A stretch of 64,000 bases of DNA from Paenibacillus ottowii (GTDB lineage: Bacteria; Bacillota; Bacilli; Paenibacillales; Paenibacillaceae): assembly GCF_006874425.1 (NCBI RefSeq), contig NZ_VIJZ01000001.1, positions 372,001 to 436,000 of the forward strand, written 5' to 3'. Both the position numbers and the translations under genes were made by a program. Positions within the stretch are counted from its first letter, which is position 1. Each line of letters starts with the position of its first letter. Positions 37,000 to 45,617 of the stretch are shown piece by piece. The notes under the pieces are model-generated. The model was given only the letters and a program-made list of their open reading frames with translations, was not told the origin of the DNA and ran no database searches.

Positions 37000-38862
37000 A
37001 TGATGACTCACCTGCGATTATATATGACCAAGCTGTATGGCGTGAACGGCGGGGCGTTATTTCTCAATATTGGATGTATGATCATCGTCAGCCTACTGGA
37101 GAGTGTCGGCATTTATATGCTTGTTCCGATGCTGGCGGCCATCGGCGTATTCGGCGGTCATTCCGAAATGCCATTTCTGTCGGATGGATTTGATTATTTT
37201 CTACCGCATATTCCTAAAAGCTGGCTGTTGCCAGGGATGTTGCTGCTTTTTGTAGCGCTGCTTACAGGGCAGGCTTTGCTTCAGCGTTACCAGTCCATTC
37301 TCAGCTCGCGGATTCAGCAGCGTTTTATGCGTTCCCTTCGCATAGATGTATACACTTCCTTTATGAAGGCGCAGTGGGCTTTTTATTTGCGTCAGCGCAA
37401 ATCTGATTTTAGCCATGTGATGACGACCGAGCTGGCGCGCGTCAGTCAGGGAACCAATTTGCTCCTTCAACTGGTCACAGCCGTCATGTTTACGCTAATC
37501 CAGATTGCGCTGGCTTTTTGGTTATCCCCTTCTTTAACCGGGCTGGTGTTTGTGAGTGGATTGGTGCTGTTTGTCGTGTTCCGTCGTTCCATCCGAAATG
37601 CCAAACAATTAGGTGATCGTACTACTGAGCTGTCACAGGTTTATTTTGCCGGAATTACGGATCATATGAACGGGATGAAAGATATTAAAAGCAATCTGCT
37701 CGAAGCGGCGAATATCCGCTGGTTTCGTTCCCTGACGCAGCGCATGGAGGACAATACGACTCAGTTTGTTCGGCAAAACGCGACCACACAGTTTTTTCAT
37801 CGCATAGCGGCAGCTATTTTTGTCGTTAGCGTCCTTTTTGTGTCGCTCCAGTGGCTGCATGTTACACCTGAAAAACTGATTGTGCTCATCCTTATATTTT
37901 CCCGCTTATGGCCCAGGTTTGCCCTTATCCAAGCGAGCTTGGAATATATCATGTCTATGGTCTCTGCTTTTGAAAGTGTAACCAAAGTACAACGGGAATG
38001 TGAAGCATTCTCAGATCCCTCGTTGATCGGGCTTACATCCTCTGAGACTCACGTTCCATTCGATTTATCGGAACATCAGCTAGCATCTGTATCTGTACGG
38101 CAACCCTTGTCTCTTCATAATGGAATAGAATGCACACGTCTGGATTATTGCTACGAGGGTGCAGTAGAGCCTGCGCTGCGTCAGATTAATTTGTTTATAC
38201 CCGCCCGGGGAATGACCGCCATTGTTGGGAAATCAGGAGCAGGTAAAAGCACCATGGTCGATGTGCTGATGGGGTTTTTACGTCCAACGAGTGGGCAGAT
38301 TCAGATCGATGGGCATGTTTTGGACGACGAATTGCTGCCACTGTGGCGACAGTCCTTTGGCTATGTATCACAAGATCCATTTCTGTTCCATGCGACCGTC
38401 CGCGAAAATTTAAAGCTGGCCGATAAGGATGCTACTGAACAGCAGCTATGGGAGGCATTACATTTTGCAGCCGCAGACCACTTCGTATCCAGACTGCCAG
38501 AAGGGCTGGACACCGTTATTGGTGATCGCGGGATTCGTCTGTCCGGGGGAGAGCGTCAACGGCTGGTCCTTGCGCGGGCTATCCTGCATCATCCTCCTGT
38601 ACTCATCCTGGATGAAGCGACAAGTGCGCTGGATGGTGAGCATGAAGCTGCAATTCAGGCAGCATTGGAACGGATGAAAGGTCAAATGACGTTGATCGTG
38701 ATCGCTCACCGTCTGTCAACGATCAGACATGCGGATCAAATTGTTGTCCTGGATCAAGGCGAGATCATTCAGCAGGGGAACTACCGCCAACTGGTAGAAG
38801 AGGAGCGGGGGGCGTTCAGTCAGTTGCTTTCGTACCAAAGCACTGTCAGCGCCGCCCCTTAG
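37000..38862 (+). CDS. Lasso peptide ABC exporter (D protein)
   Basis: Full ABC half-transporter, 620 residues: about six N-terminal TMs (first: LNIGCMIIVSLLESVGIYML) and a C-terminal ATPase with Walker A VGKSGAGKST near residue 408, signature LSGGERQRLVLARA, Walker B LILDEATSALD and the switch His in IAHRLSTIRH. It would export the mature lasso peptide and give self-immunity. ATG 37000 is chosen from AAGGAG; GTG 36994 overlaps that site. It converges on ku with 18 bp between. Confidence 0.92.
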   Translation: MMTHLRLYMTKLYGVNGGALFLNIGCMIIVSLLESVGIYMLVPMLAAIGVFGGHSEMPFLSDGFDYFLPHIPKSWLLPGMLLLFVALLTGQALLQRYQSILSSRIQQRFMRSLRIDVYTSFMKAQWAFYLRQRKSDFSHVMTTELARVSQGTNLLLQLVTAVMFTLIQIALAFWLSPSLTGLVFVSGLVLFVVFRRSIRNAKQLGDRTTELSQVYFAGITDHMNGMKDIKSNLLEAANIRWFRSLTQRMEDNTTQFVRQNATTQFFHRIAAAIFVVSVLFVSLQWLHVTPEKLIVLILIFSRLWPRFALIQASLEYIMSMVSAFESVTKVQRECEAFSDPSLIGLTSSETHVPFDLSEHQLASVSVRQPLSLHNGIECTRLDYCYEGAVEPALRQINLFIPARGMTAIVGKSGAGKSTMVDVLMGFLRPTSGQIQIDGHVLDDELLPLWRQSFGYVSQDPFLFHATVRENLKLADKDATEQQLWEALHFAAADHFVSRLPEGLDTVIGDRGIRLSGGERQRLVLARAILHHPPVLILDEATSALDGEHEAAIQAALERMKGQMTLIVIAHRLSTIRHADQIVVLDQGEIIQQGNYRQLVEEERGAFSQLLSYQSTVSAAP

Positions 38863-38880
38863 TCAGATTTTTCTGTAAGC

Positions 38881-39795
38881 TCAAGTTTCTTTACGTTTAG
38901 CAGGGCTTCTTCTCTTTTTAACTGGAGCAGGAGAGATGTCGTCGCCTGCGACAGCCTGCTGTGCTGTCACGGCAGCTGGCTTACGTGCAGCGCGTTTTTT
39001 CGCACCAGGACCGGGGTCGGTAACGACTGGCTTTACTGCCTCAATACTGGCTTGAAGGGCAGCCATCAAATCTACCACATTCGTTTGAGGCTGTGTTGGG
39101 GCAATGCGCACCTCTTCTCCAGCTACTTTATGCTGGATAAGATCAAGCAGACGCTCGCGGTACTGATCCGTATACTTTGCTGCATCAAAAGGGGTAGACA
39201 GTTGCTCAATCAGCATTTTTGCCATGGTCAGCTCCTTTTCTTTAACCTCCTCCTGTCCGGGCAAGTTGGGAACTTGAGCAATTGGACGAATTTCGTCCGG
39301 GTAAAACATGGTTTCCACCGCCAAGCATTCATCCAGTACGCGAATGGCGGCAAGGCTGCTTTTCGAACGAATGGAGATTTGGGCAATCCCGATTTTTCCG
39401 GTATCCTTCATGGCATTCATGAGCAGCTTATACGCATTGGAGCCAGCCTGATCCGGGGACAGATAATACGTTTTCTGAAAGTAAATCGGATCAATTTCCT
39501 GTAAATCCACAAAATCCAAAATCACGATATTTTTATCGGCTTGTCCGCTAACTTGCTCCAGTTCCTCCTTGTCAAACATGACAAATTTTCCTTTTTCATA
39601 TTCGTATCCTTTTCCAATTTCCTCCCATTCAACTTCCTTATCACAAACAGGGCACTTTCGTACATAGCTCAGTGGGCTTCCACATTCCTTGTGAATATAA
39701 CGCATGGAAATGTCCTTATCTTCAGTAGCTGAAAACATTTTAACTGGCACATGAACCAGCCCGAAGCTGATCGCGCCTTTCCAGACCGTATGCAT
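38881..39795 (-). CDS. ku: Ku DNA end-binding protein (NHEJ)
   Basis: Homodimeric ring protein that binds double-strand ends and recruits LigD. 304 residues: starts MHTVWKGAISFGLVHVPVKM, with a CxxC pair in YVRKCPVCDKEVEW, the Ku core to about residue 220 and a basic Lys/Ala/Pro-rich tail (GAKKRAARKPAAV, KKRRSPAKRKET) typical of sporulating Bacillales. AGGAGGACTGG precedes the ATG. In spores it would pair with the LigD-type polymerase at 29851-30753. Confidence 0.95.
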   Translation of the reverse strand: MHTVWKGAISFGLVHVPVKMFSATEDKDISMRYIHKECGSPLSYVRKCPVCDKEVEWEEIGKGYEYEKGKFVMFDKEELEQVSGQADKNIVILDFVDLQEIDPIYFQKTYYLSPDQAGSNAYKLLMNAMKDTGKIGIAQISIRSKSSLAAIRVLDECLAVETMFYPDEIRPIAQVPNLPGQEEVKEKELTMAKMLIEQLSTPFDAAKYTDQYRERLLDLIQHKVAGEEVRIAPTQPQTNVVDLMAALQASIEAVKPVVTDPGPGAKKRAARKPAAVTAQQAVAGDDISPAPVKKRRSPAKRKET

Positions 39796-39967
39796 ACCGC
39801 CAGTCCTCCTTTTTTAATCCGCATTTTTCATTTTTCACTTAGTATGCTTCGTGCAAAAGATTGTATGAGGGGCAAATGAAGGCTGCGAAATTGTTTTGAT
39901 TTGCGCATGTTTTCGGCTTTTTTGGTGAATGTTAAGCCATATCCGATTCAAAGGAGGTACACAATAG

Positions 39968-40207
39968 ATGCCTAGAAAACCCTATCCTCGGCAAATTAGT
40001 CATCGTGTGGGTCAAAGTCACATTGCCTTTCGAGGGCCTGCTGGAGGCGAACAGGATGCATTGCCGCCCGAGTTTGCTCTTTCACATGGAACACAGTCGC
40101 CTTTTCCTGTAGCTGTGGCTCATGTAGACATGGAGGCTGTAGTTTCAACCTCGCCTTCTGATAGCTTTCCTTCATTAGATGTTGAACGGATTATAGATGA
40201 AGACTAG
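39968..40207 (+). CDS. Small hypothetical protein, 79 residues
   Basis: Not recognised. Soluble, Pro- and His-rich, starting MPRKPYPRQISHRVGQSH and ending DVERIIDED. No membrane segment or motif. A perfect AAAGGAGG lies 11 nt before the ATG, which supports translation. It is divergent from ku and just upstream of sspH, so it may belong to the spore regulon. Confidence 0.65.
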   Translation: MPRKPYPRQISHRVGQSHIAFRGPAGGEQDALPPEFALSHGTQSPFPVAVAHVDMEAVVSTSPSDSFPSLDVERIIDED

Positions 40208-40260
40208 GTCACAATATTTCTAAATATGTTGTACAAAAACAAGCAAAAGGAGGAAAACAG

Positions 40261-40440
40261 ATGAACGTGGAACGAGCAAAAGCCATTTATGATTCATCCG
40301 ACACGATTGCCGTCCAATTGGATGGCAAACCGATTTGGATTGAGCATGTAGATGAAGCGAATGGTATGGCAACGGTACAGATCGGCAGCAGACCCGGCGA
40401 TACACAAACTGTTCGTGTAGATCGATTGGAAGAGCAATAG
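40261..40440 (+). CDS. sspH: H-type small acid-soluble spore protein
   Basis: 59 residues, spore core protein of the SspH family. MNVERAKAIYDSSDTIAVQL with KPIWIEHVDEANGMATVQI matches the family pattern closely. AAAAGGAGG is 7 nt upstream. A strong terminator follows at 40461. Confidence 0.9.
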   Translation: MNVERAKAIYDSSDTIAVQLDGKPIWIEHVDEANGMATVQIGSRPGDTQTVRVDRLEEQ

Positions 40441-40460
40441 GAGAGGGATACCAAACTAAA

Positions 40461-40503
40461 AAGGCTCGCAATTGCTCAATGAGCAATTAGCGAACCTTAT
40501 TTA
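40461..40503 (+). terminator. Terminator after sspH
   Basis: AAGG-TCGC-ATTGCTC and GAGCAAT-GCGA-CCTT arms form a long hairpin with small bulges around AAT, followed by ATTTAT. Confidence 0.8.
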
Positions 40504-40593
40504 TATCCTAAATGCGATCTGAAGATGGAAAGACAAGTTAAACGCTAGAGAAGTTAATTGAAAGGTGGAGATGGTGTTTCATGTCTACATCTT

Positions 40594-41259
40594 TTACACT
40601 GCCATGGTCTTCAAATGTGGTGAAACGATCAGTTCAGCCTCTGTTGCCTTTTGGACATCTTCCACCGATAAACCTGGAGCAATTTCCTTGAGCATGAGCC
40701 CTTTACCCGGAATAACATCAATGACTGCCTTTTCGGTTACGATGGTCTTTACAACATTTACGGCGGTGAGGGGCAGCTTGCATTGTTTTAGTATTTTTGG
40801 CGCCCCATTTTTGTTCACATGCTCCATGGCTACAATCACTCTCTTGGCTCCAACCACCAAATCCATTGCTCCGCCCATCCCAGGCACCTTTTTCCCTGGG
40901 ATCATCCAGTTTGCCAGGTTACCTTTTTCATCGACCTCCAGGGCACCCAAAACGGTGACGTCCACATGCCCTCCACGTATGATGGAAAATGAAAGCGCAC
41001 TGTCCAGAAAGCAGGCACCTTTTACGGTTGTAACATAGTTTCCGCCTGAATCGATACAATCGACTCTTTCTTTTCCCGGGGCTGCTTTGGGACCAACGCC
41101 GACGATTCCGTTCTCAGCCTGCAGCATAATATTAACGTTTTCAGGGATATAGTCCACTGCCATTGTAGGCAATCCAATGCCCAGGTTTACCACTTCGCCA
41201 TCTTTGAATTCCTGGGCTATTCTTCTAATAATCAATTCTCTATTATTCATTGTCTCCAC
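40594..41259 (-). CDS. scoB: Acetoacetate/butyrate-type CoA-transferase subunit B
   Basis: Small subunit of the CoA-transferase that moves CoA from acetoacetyl-CoA to a carboxylic acid, freeing acetoacetate. 221 residues with the catalytic Glu49 in LQAENGIVGVGP and GKERVDCIDSGGNYVTTVKG. It overlaps subunit A by 17 bp and is last in the acetone operon. Confidence 0.93.
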   Translation of the reverse strand: METMNNRELIIRRIAQEFKDGEVVNLGIGLPTMAVDYIPENVNIMLQAENGIVGVGPKAAPGKERVDCIDSGGNYVTTVKGACFLDSALSFSIIRGGHVDVTVLGALEVDEKGNLANWMIPGKKVPGMGGAMDLVVGAKRVIVAMEHVNKNGAPKILKQCKLPLTAVNVVKTIVTEKAVIDVIPGKGLMLKEIAPGLSVEDVQKATEAELIVSPHLKTMAV

Positions 41260-41911
41260 CCACCTTTACAATCGCATCGACAAATATTCCAGGAACGTTG
41301 ATATGATTGGGGTCAATTTCCCCGGCCTTTACGTATTCGTCGGTCTGAGCAATTACATACTCGGCTGCGGTAGCCATAACCAAATTGAAGTTGCGTGAAG
41401 AACCGTTGATGACCAGGTTCCCTGCTTCATCAGCTTTATGGGCTCTGATGAGCGCCACATCGGCTTTCAGCGGCAGTTCGAGCAGATATTCTCTTTCGTC
41501 AATTTTGATTTTCTTTTTTCCTTCCTCTACAATGGTGCCTACACCTACAGGGGTTAAAATACCACCCAAACCAGCTCCACCTGCGCGTATTTTTTCAGCA
41601 AGCGTTCCTTGCGGGAAGAGTTGAACGTCCGCTTCTTTCGTCATCAGGAGTCTTCCTGTTTCTGGATTGGAGCCAATATAGGATGCAAAAATCCGCTTGA
41701 CTCTGCCACTTTTCACAAGTCTGTAAATAGATAATTCTGGTGTGCCTGTATCATTGGAAACGATCGTAAGATTGTCAGCGGAATTGGTGTCGACAAGCGC
41801 ACGCACCAGTTCCTCCGGAATGCCTCCTTGCATAAAACCTCCGACCATCACCGTGTCTCCGTCTTTGATTTTCTTAACTGCTTCTTCAGCGGAGTTTACT
41901 TTTTTATTCAT
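41243..41911 (-). CDS. scoA: Acetoacetate/butyrate-type CoA-transferase subunit A
   Basis: 222 residues: CoA-binding DTVMVGGFMQGGIPEELV, TLAEKIRAGGAGLGGILTP and DVALIRAHKADEAGNLVI. Works as a heterodimer or heterotetramer with the overlapping B subunit. Its neighbours (acetoacetate decarboxylase and thiolase) point to acetoacetyl-CoA as the substrate. Confidence 0.93.
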   Translation of the reverse strand: MNKKVNSAEEAVKKIKDGDTVMVGGFMQGGIPEELVRALVDTNSADNLTIVSNDTGTPELSIYRLVKSGRVKRIFASYIGSNPETGRLLMTKEADVQLFPQGTLAEKIRAGGAGLGGILTPVGVGTIVEEGKKKIKIDEREYLLELPLKADVALIRAHKADEAGNLVINGSSRNFNLVMATAAEYVIAQTDEYVKAGEIDPNHINVPGIFVDAIVKVGGDNE

Positions 41912-41948
41912 GGTTCCGTCTCCTTATCTATTTTTTAGGAAGCAAACT

Positions 41949-42689
41949 TTATTGGAGATAATCGTATAGGACTCTTCCATATGGAAGCGTTAAATCGGCA
42001 ATAAAATGTTTTCCGCCAACATAAGCTTTAACCGGCAAATCTGCTACAGGAGCATTAACATGTGGGATCAAGCTTAATCTGGCAGGCCCTGACCAGGCGC
42101 CTTTTACAGTAATATTTTCAAGATTATATGCCACTAGCTGAGCAATTTTAGGGGTGCCGTCTACATCAGGAATTAATTTTAAATTAACTTGCGTTTTTGC
42201 GATGGCTTTAGCCGTTTCCTTTTCATCAAGCACGTTATATTTGAAAGGGGTGGTTCCCATGGCTACCAGGACGTTATTGTAATGCAATGTACCCGTCAGC
42301 GTCTCAGTATCTTCAACGACCAGGCGAGGTTTCGCCCATTTTTTCGGAAATCCCCAAATTTCACGTCCCCCCAGAATAGCAGGTGCATTATCCAAATACA
42401 TTTGGGCGACAAAATTGCACGGTTCTCCCTGATAAGTACACGGAATGACAATACCGCTTTCCTCATAGCTTCCCAAACCGGATGAATCGGGCATTTTGAT
42501 CCATTCATAGGAGACCGTATTACTTCCATCGGGCTGAAGGGGTTCCGGGACCGCCTGTCTAATCGCAGCGGGATCGGATTCATAGGTAATAATAAAGAAT
42601 TCCCGGTTGATGAAGCGGCATGGCGGACGTCCATAACTACCACTGGCCGCAGGCATGGATTGGAGTGAAAGTACATCTTTTTGATTCAT
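41949..42689 (-). CDS. adc: Acetoacetate decarboxylase
   Basis: Converts acetoacetate to acetone and CO2 through a Schiff base. 246 residues with the catalytic Lys pair in GREIWGFPKKWAKP (Lys116/Lys117) and YEESGIVIPCTYQGEP. It sits between thiolase and CoA-transferase subunit A, giving the order thl-adc-ctfA-ctfB. GGGAGATCGCT precedes the ATG. Confidence 0.94.
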   Translation of the reverse strand: MNQKDVLSLQSMPAASGSYGRPPCRFINREFFIITYESDPAAIRQAVPEPLQPDGSNTVSYEWIKMPDSSGLGSYEESGIVIPCTYQGEPCNFVAQMYLDNAPAILGGREIWGFPKKWAKPRLVVEDTETLTGTLHYNNVLVAMGTTPFKYNVLDEKETAKAIAKTQVNLKLIPDVDGTPKIAQLVAYNLENITVKGAWSGPARLSLIPHVNAPVADLPVKAYVGGKHFIADLTLPYGRVLYDYLQ

Positions 42690-42744
42690 AGCGATCTCCC
42701 TTCTTTTTTAAGAGGTATTTCAACAATTATCTTGAACGCGCATT

Positions 42745-43929
42745 TTAAATGCGAGCATTTTCAACCAGCATGGCTATTCCCATTCCTGTTCCAATGCATA
42801 ACGAGACTACGCCGTAACGTGAAGATCTGCGCACCATTTCATGAACTAACGTAACCAATACCCTAGCACCGCTTGCACCAACAGGATGACCGATTGCGAT
42901 CGCGCCGCCATTGACATTGACCTTCTCTGGATTAACTCCCAGCTCTTTTTGCACCGCCAGCGCTTGTGCAGCAAACGCTTCATTGATTTCAAAAAGATCA
43001 ATAGAATCAATCGACATTCCCTGTTTCTGCAGAAGTGACGAAATAGCTTTTACCGGTCCCATTCCCATATATGCAGGGTCAACACCAACAAGCGAGTAAC
43101 CTTTGATATAGGCCAGCGGCTTTAACGCATGTTCCTTACATTTGTCTTCCGACACGACTAACATAGCCGCCGCACCATCATTGATGCCCGAAGCGTTTCC
43201 GGCAGTAACCGTTCCGTTCTCCTTAAACGCGGGCTTTAAGTTTGAAAGTTTTTCTTTCGTCGTATTTCCTCTTATGTGTTCGTCCTCTGTGAAATAAGTA
43301 GTTTCTTTTTTGTTTTTGATCATGACCGGAACAATTTGCTCTTCAAAAAACTTGTTGTTTTTTGCTTTGGAAGCCTTTATCTGGCTTTCATAGGCAAATG
43401 CATCTTGCTCCAGTCTTGAGATTCCATATTTTTCGGCAACATTTTCTGCGGTAATTCCCATATGGTAATGGTTGATTGGGCATGTTAGGCCGTCGGCCAC
43501 CAGGGAGTCTACCAATTCACCGTTGCCAAGCTTATAGCCGTTTCTTGCATTTTTTAGCAGATAAGGGGCGTTCGACATGCTCTCCATGCCTCCAGCCATG
43601 ACGATGTTTCCTTGTTCCGCCAATATTGAATCGTAAGCTAATGCGACGGCATGAAGTCCTGAACCGCAAACTGTGTTTATCGTTGATTCGGGTACACCAA
43701 TGGGGATACCCGCTTTAAGTGCCGCCTGTCTAGCAGGGTTTTGTCCATTGCCTGCTTGAAGAACATTTCCCATAAAAATTTGATCAATCAAAGAAGGCTC
43801 TAATTTACTTTGCTGAAGGCATGCCGTCATCACGGTTGCTCCCAGTTCAGGAGCGCTCAAGGGCGCAAGGGCTTTATTAAACGAACCGACCGCTGTTCTC
43901 AACGGGCTTACTATAGCTACTTTTTTCAT
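42745..43929 (-). CDS. thlA: Acetyl-CoA acetyltransferase (thiolase)
   Basis: Condenses two acetyl-CoA to acetoacetyl-CoA. 394 residues with nucleophile Cys88 in NTVCGSGLHAVAL, NEAFAAQALA, GGAIAIGHPVGASGAR (catalytic His) and the C-terminal Cys in SLCIGTGMG. First gene of the acetone operon. AAAGGAATG lies upstream of the ATG. I did not find a convincing sigma-A or sigma-54 promoter in the 540-bp upstream region. Confidence 0.95.
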   Translation of the reverse strand: MKKVAIVSPLRTAVGSFNKALAPLSAPELGATVMTACLQQSKLEPSLIDQIFMGNVLQAGNGQNPARQAALKAGIPIGVPESTINTVCGSGLHAVALAYDSILAEQGNIVMAGGMESMSNAPYLLKNARNGYKLGNGELVDSLVADGLTCPINHYHMGITAENVAEKYGISRLEQDAFAYESQIKASKAKNNKFFEEQIVPVMIKNKKETTYFTEDEHIRGNTTKEKLSNLKPAFKENGTVTAGNASGINDGAAAMLVVSEDKCKEHALKPLAYIKGYSLVGVDPAYMGMGPVKAISSLLQKQGMSIDSIDLFEINEAFAAQALAVQKELGVNPEKVNVNGGAIAIGHPVGASGARVLVTLVHEMVRRSSRYGVVSLCIGTGMGIAMLVENARI

Positions 43930-44374
43930 AAAAACTCACATTCCTTTCGCTGTGTTCGAGGACACATACATCCATGACTGCACTTCAATTCGTAATTTTC
44001 GGTCCTAACCTACGAAACGCAGAGACTGCAAGATACATTTACATGCGGGCATATCATGGTGCCTAGACAGTGAGTATGATGGTCCGATCGCCTTCTTTCC
44101 CGTCTGGAAATTAAAACCAGAATTATCATAGTTCCAATACAGATTTTGCTCAATGTTCAAATCTTTACATAGATCTAAGTACAGATGTTTATGGAGCCAT
44201 ATCCTCCACAATAATTAGGCCATTCTAACGTTTCCTGTTAATTTCTTTATTTTTCTGAAAGTTGTGATCAAAAATTGAATTTTCTGTTAAATATGAAATT
44301 TCAAATCAAGCTATGAAAAAGTTTTCTTCGAGTCCTTTTTATGTAGACCTTATCTTCGGGCCACTCATTGCATT

Positions 44375-44390
44375 TGACGTTATAACGTCA
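44375..44390. promoter_or_regulatory. Perfect 16-bp palindrome, possible operator
   Basis: TGACGTTATAACGTCA lies in the gap between the hydrolase terminator and the acetone operon. Being loopless, it suits a dimeric regulator rather than an RNA hairpin. Regulator unknown. Confidence 0.4.
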
Positions 44391-44411
44391 GTATTTTTTT
44401 GTTAGCGTGAA

Positions 44412-44449
44412 CAAAAAAATAAGCCGATTGCTTGAAAGCAACCGGCTTG
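44412..44449 (-). terminator. Terminator of the isochorismatase-like gene
   Basis: On the - strand AAGCCGGTTGCT pairs with AGCAATCGGCTT (one mismatch) and is followed by ATTTTTTT. Confidence 0.9.
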
Positions 44450-44469
44450 GAGCATAAACTTCAAAAAAC

Positions 44470-45000
44470 TCAAGAAAAATGTACATCTGCTGTCGCAAGC
44501 AAACGTGCAAAGCGATTCCCTAGCGTTGCATTGTGATGAGCTACAATTTGTTCGCCGCTCAGCACCTTGCTATCAAATGTAGTATGCGCATCAGATACAA
44601 GCACGTTGTTTTGGTATCCCAGACTATAGGCGCTTCGGCAAGTCGTGTCGAGACAAAATTCAGTCTGCATCCCGGCAATAATCAACTGATCTGCCCCCAA
44701 TTCCTGGAGCGCATCACCCAATTCAGTCTGGTAGAAGCTGTCCCAGGATGATTTACGGACAATTCGTTCATGAGGAAGAGGACGCACTACGTCGGCGATA
44801 GCCCAGCCTATACTGTTTTCCCGGAAATCCTCATCTGCTTCATCAGTATGCTGTACAAAAATTACCGGTGTGCCGGCAGCTCTGGCTTGAGTCAAAAGCT
44901 GCTGCAAATGTGCTATAACCTCCTGCTCACGATATAGCTTCTCATCATACATGAACATAGCCTGCTGAACATCAATCAAGAGTAAAACGGTTTGCCCCAT
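44470..45000 (-). CDS. Isochorismatase-like cysteine hydrolase
   Basis: 176 residues of the nicotinamidase/isochorismatase superfamily: catalytic Asp in LLLIDVQQAMF, Lys in RIVRKSSWDSFYQTEL and Cys in LIIAGMQTEFCLDTTCRSAY, with a cis-peptide-type GMQTE loop. Substrate cannot be told from sequence. Monocistronic with its own terminator. Confidence 0.9.
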   Translation of the reverse strand: MGQTVLLLIDVQQAMFMYDEKLYREQEVIAHLQQLLTQARAAGTPVIFVQHTDEADEDFRENSIGWAIADVVRPLPHERIVRKSSWDSFYQTELGDALQELGADQLIIAGMQTEFCLDTTCRSAYSLGYQNNVLVSDAHTTFDSKVLSGEQIVAHHNATLGNRFARLLATADVHFS

Positions 45001-45134
45001 CGGTTCGATTCCCTCCCTGTGTGTATTATCTAACTACAATAGCATGTCTACATGCCTTGCGGCGACATAAGGTGAACTATATAATAAAGAACAAGTTGGA
45101 ACGGTCCGATGCGGACGAAAGGTGATTAAAAGAG

Positions 45135-45614
45135 ATGACAATTTCGCAGGAACAGTGTGTATTCCGTTCTGTCTCAGAGGCACAGACCGGGACATTAGCA
45201 GGCTTTTTGGCAGCCAAAGCGGTTCCCGGAACCGTAATTGTGCTGGATGGAGATCTGGGAGCGGGTAAGACTGCTTTTTCCAAGGCTTTTGCCAGCCATT
45301 TAGGTGTGCCGGGTATCGTAAATAGCCCAACCTTTACCCTCATTAAGGAGTACGAGGGTCGATTGCCTTTGTATCATATGGATGTATACCGGATTTCCCA
45401 GGACGAGGCGGAGGATCTTGGGCTGGACGAATATTTTTACGGGACAGGAGTATGTCTGGTGGAATGGGGTAGTATTATACCGGATATGTTGCCGGATCAG
45501 CGGCTTCACATGTATATAGAAACAACGGATGTAGGGGAGCGCTTGATTCACCTGACCGGGTACGGCGAGCCTTATGAACAATGGTGCCGCAGTTTGCGGG
45601 AGAATGGAGTTTGA
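45135..45614 (+). CDS. tsaE: tRNA t6A37 biosynthesis ATPase TsaE
   Basis: ATPase of the TsaBDE complex that places threonylcarbamoyl on A37 of ANN-decoding tRNAs. 159 residues with Walker A LDGDLGAGKTAFSKAF (about 38-53), SPTFTLIKEYEG and LVEWGSIIPDMLP. First of four tightly packed genes tsaE-tsaB-rimI-tsaD. Confidence 0.95.
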   Translation: MTISQEQCVFRSVSEAQTGTLAGFLAAKAVPGTVIVLDGDLGAGKTAFSKAFASHLGVPGIVNSPTFTLIKEYEGRLPLYHMDVYRISQDEAEDLGLDEYFYGTGVCLVEWGSIIPDMLPDQRLHMYIETTDVGERLIHLTGYGEPYEQWCRSLRENGV

Positions 45615-45617
45615 ACC

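Larger units (their letters stand above)
43930..44469. other. 540-bp gap upstream of the acetone operon
   Basis: No convincing gene. It carries a perfect 16-bp palindrome TGACGTTATAACGTCA (44375-44390) that could be an operator for the leftward operon, and a leftward terminator at 44412-44449. A 68-codon leftward frame (44005-44211) has no recognisable family. Confidence 0.5.

Noticed and set aside
44005-44211. 68-codon leftward frame upstream of the thiolase gene
   Set aside because: No SD, no recognisable motif, not supported beyond being open.
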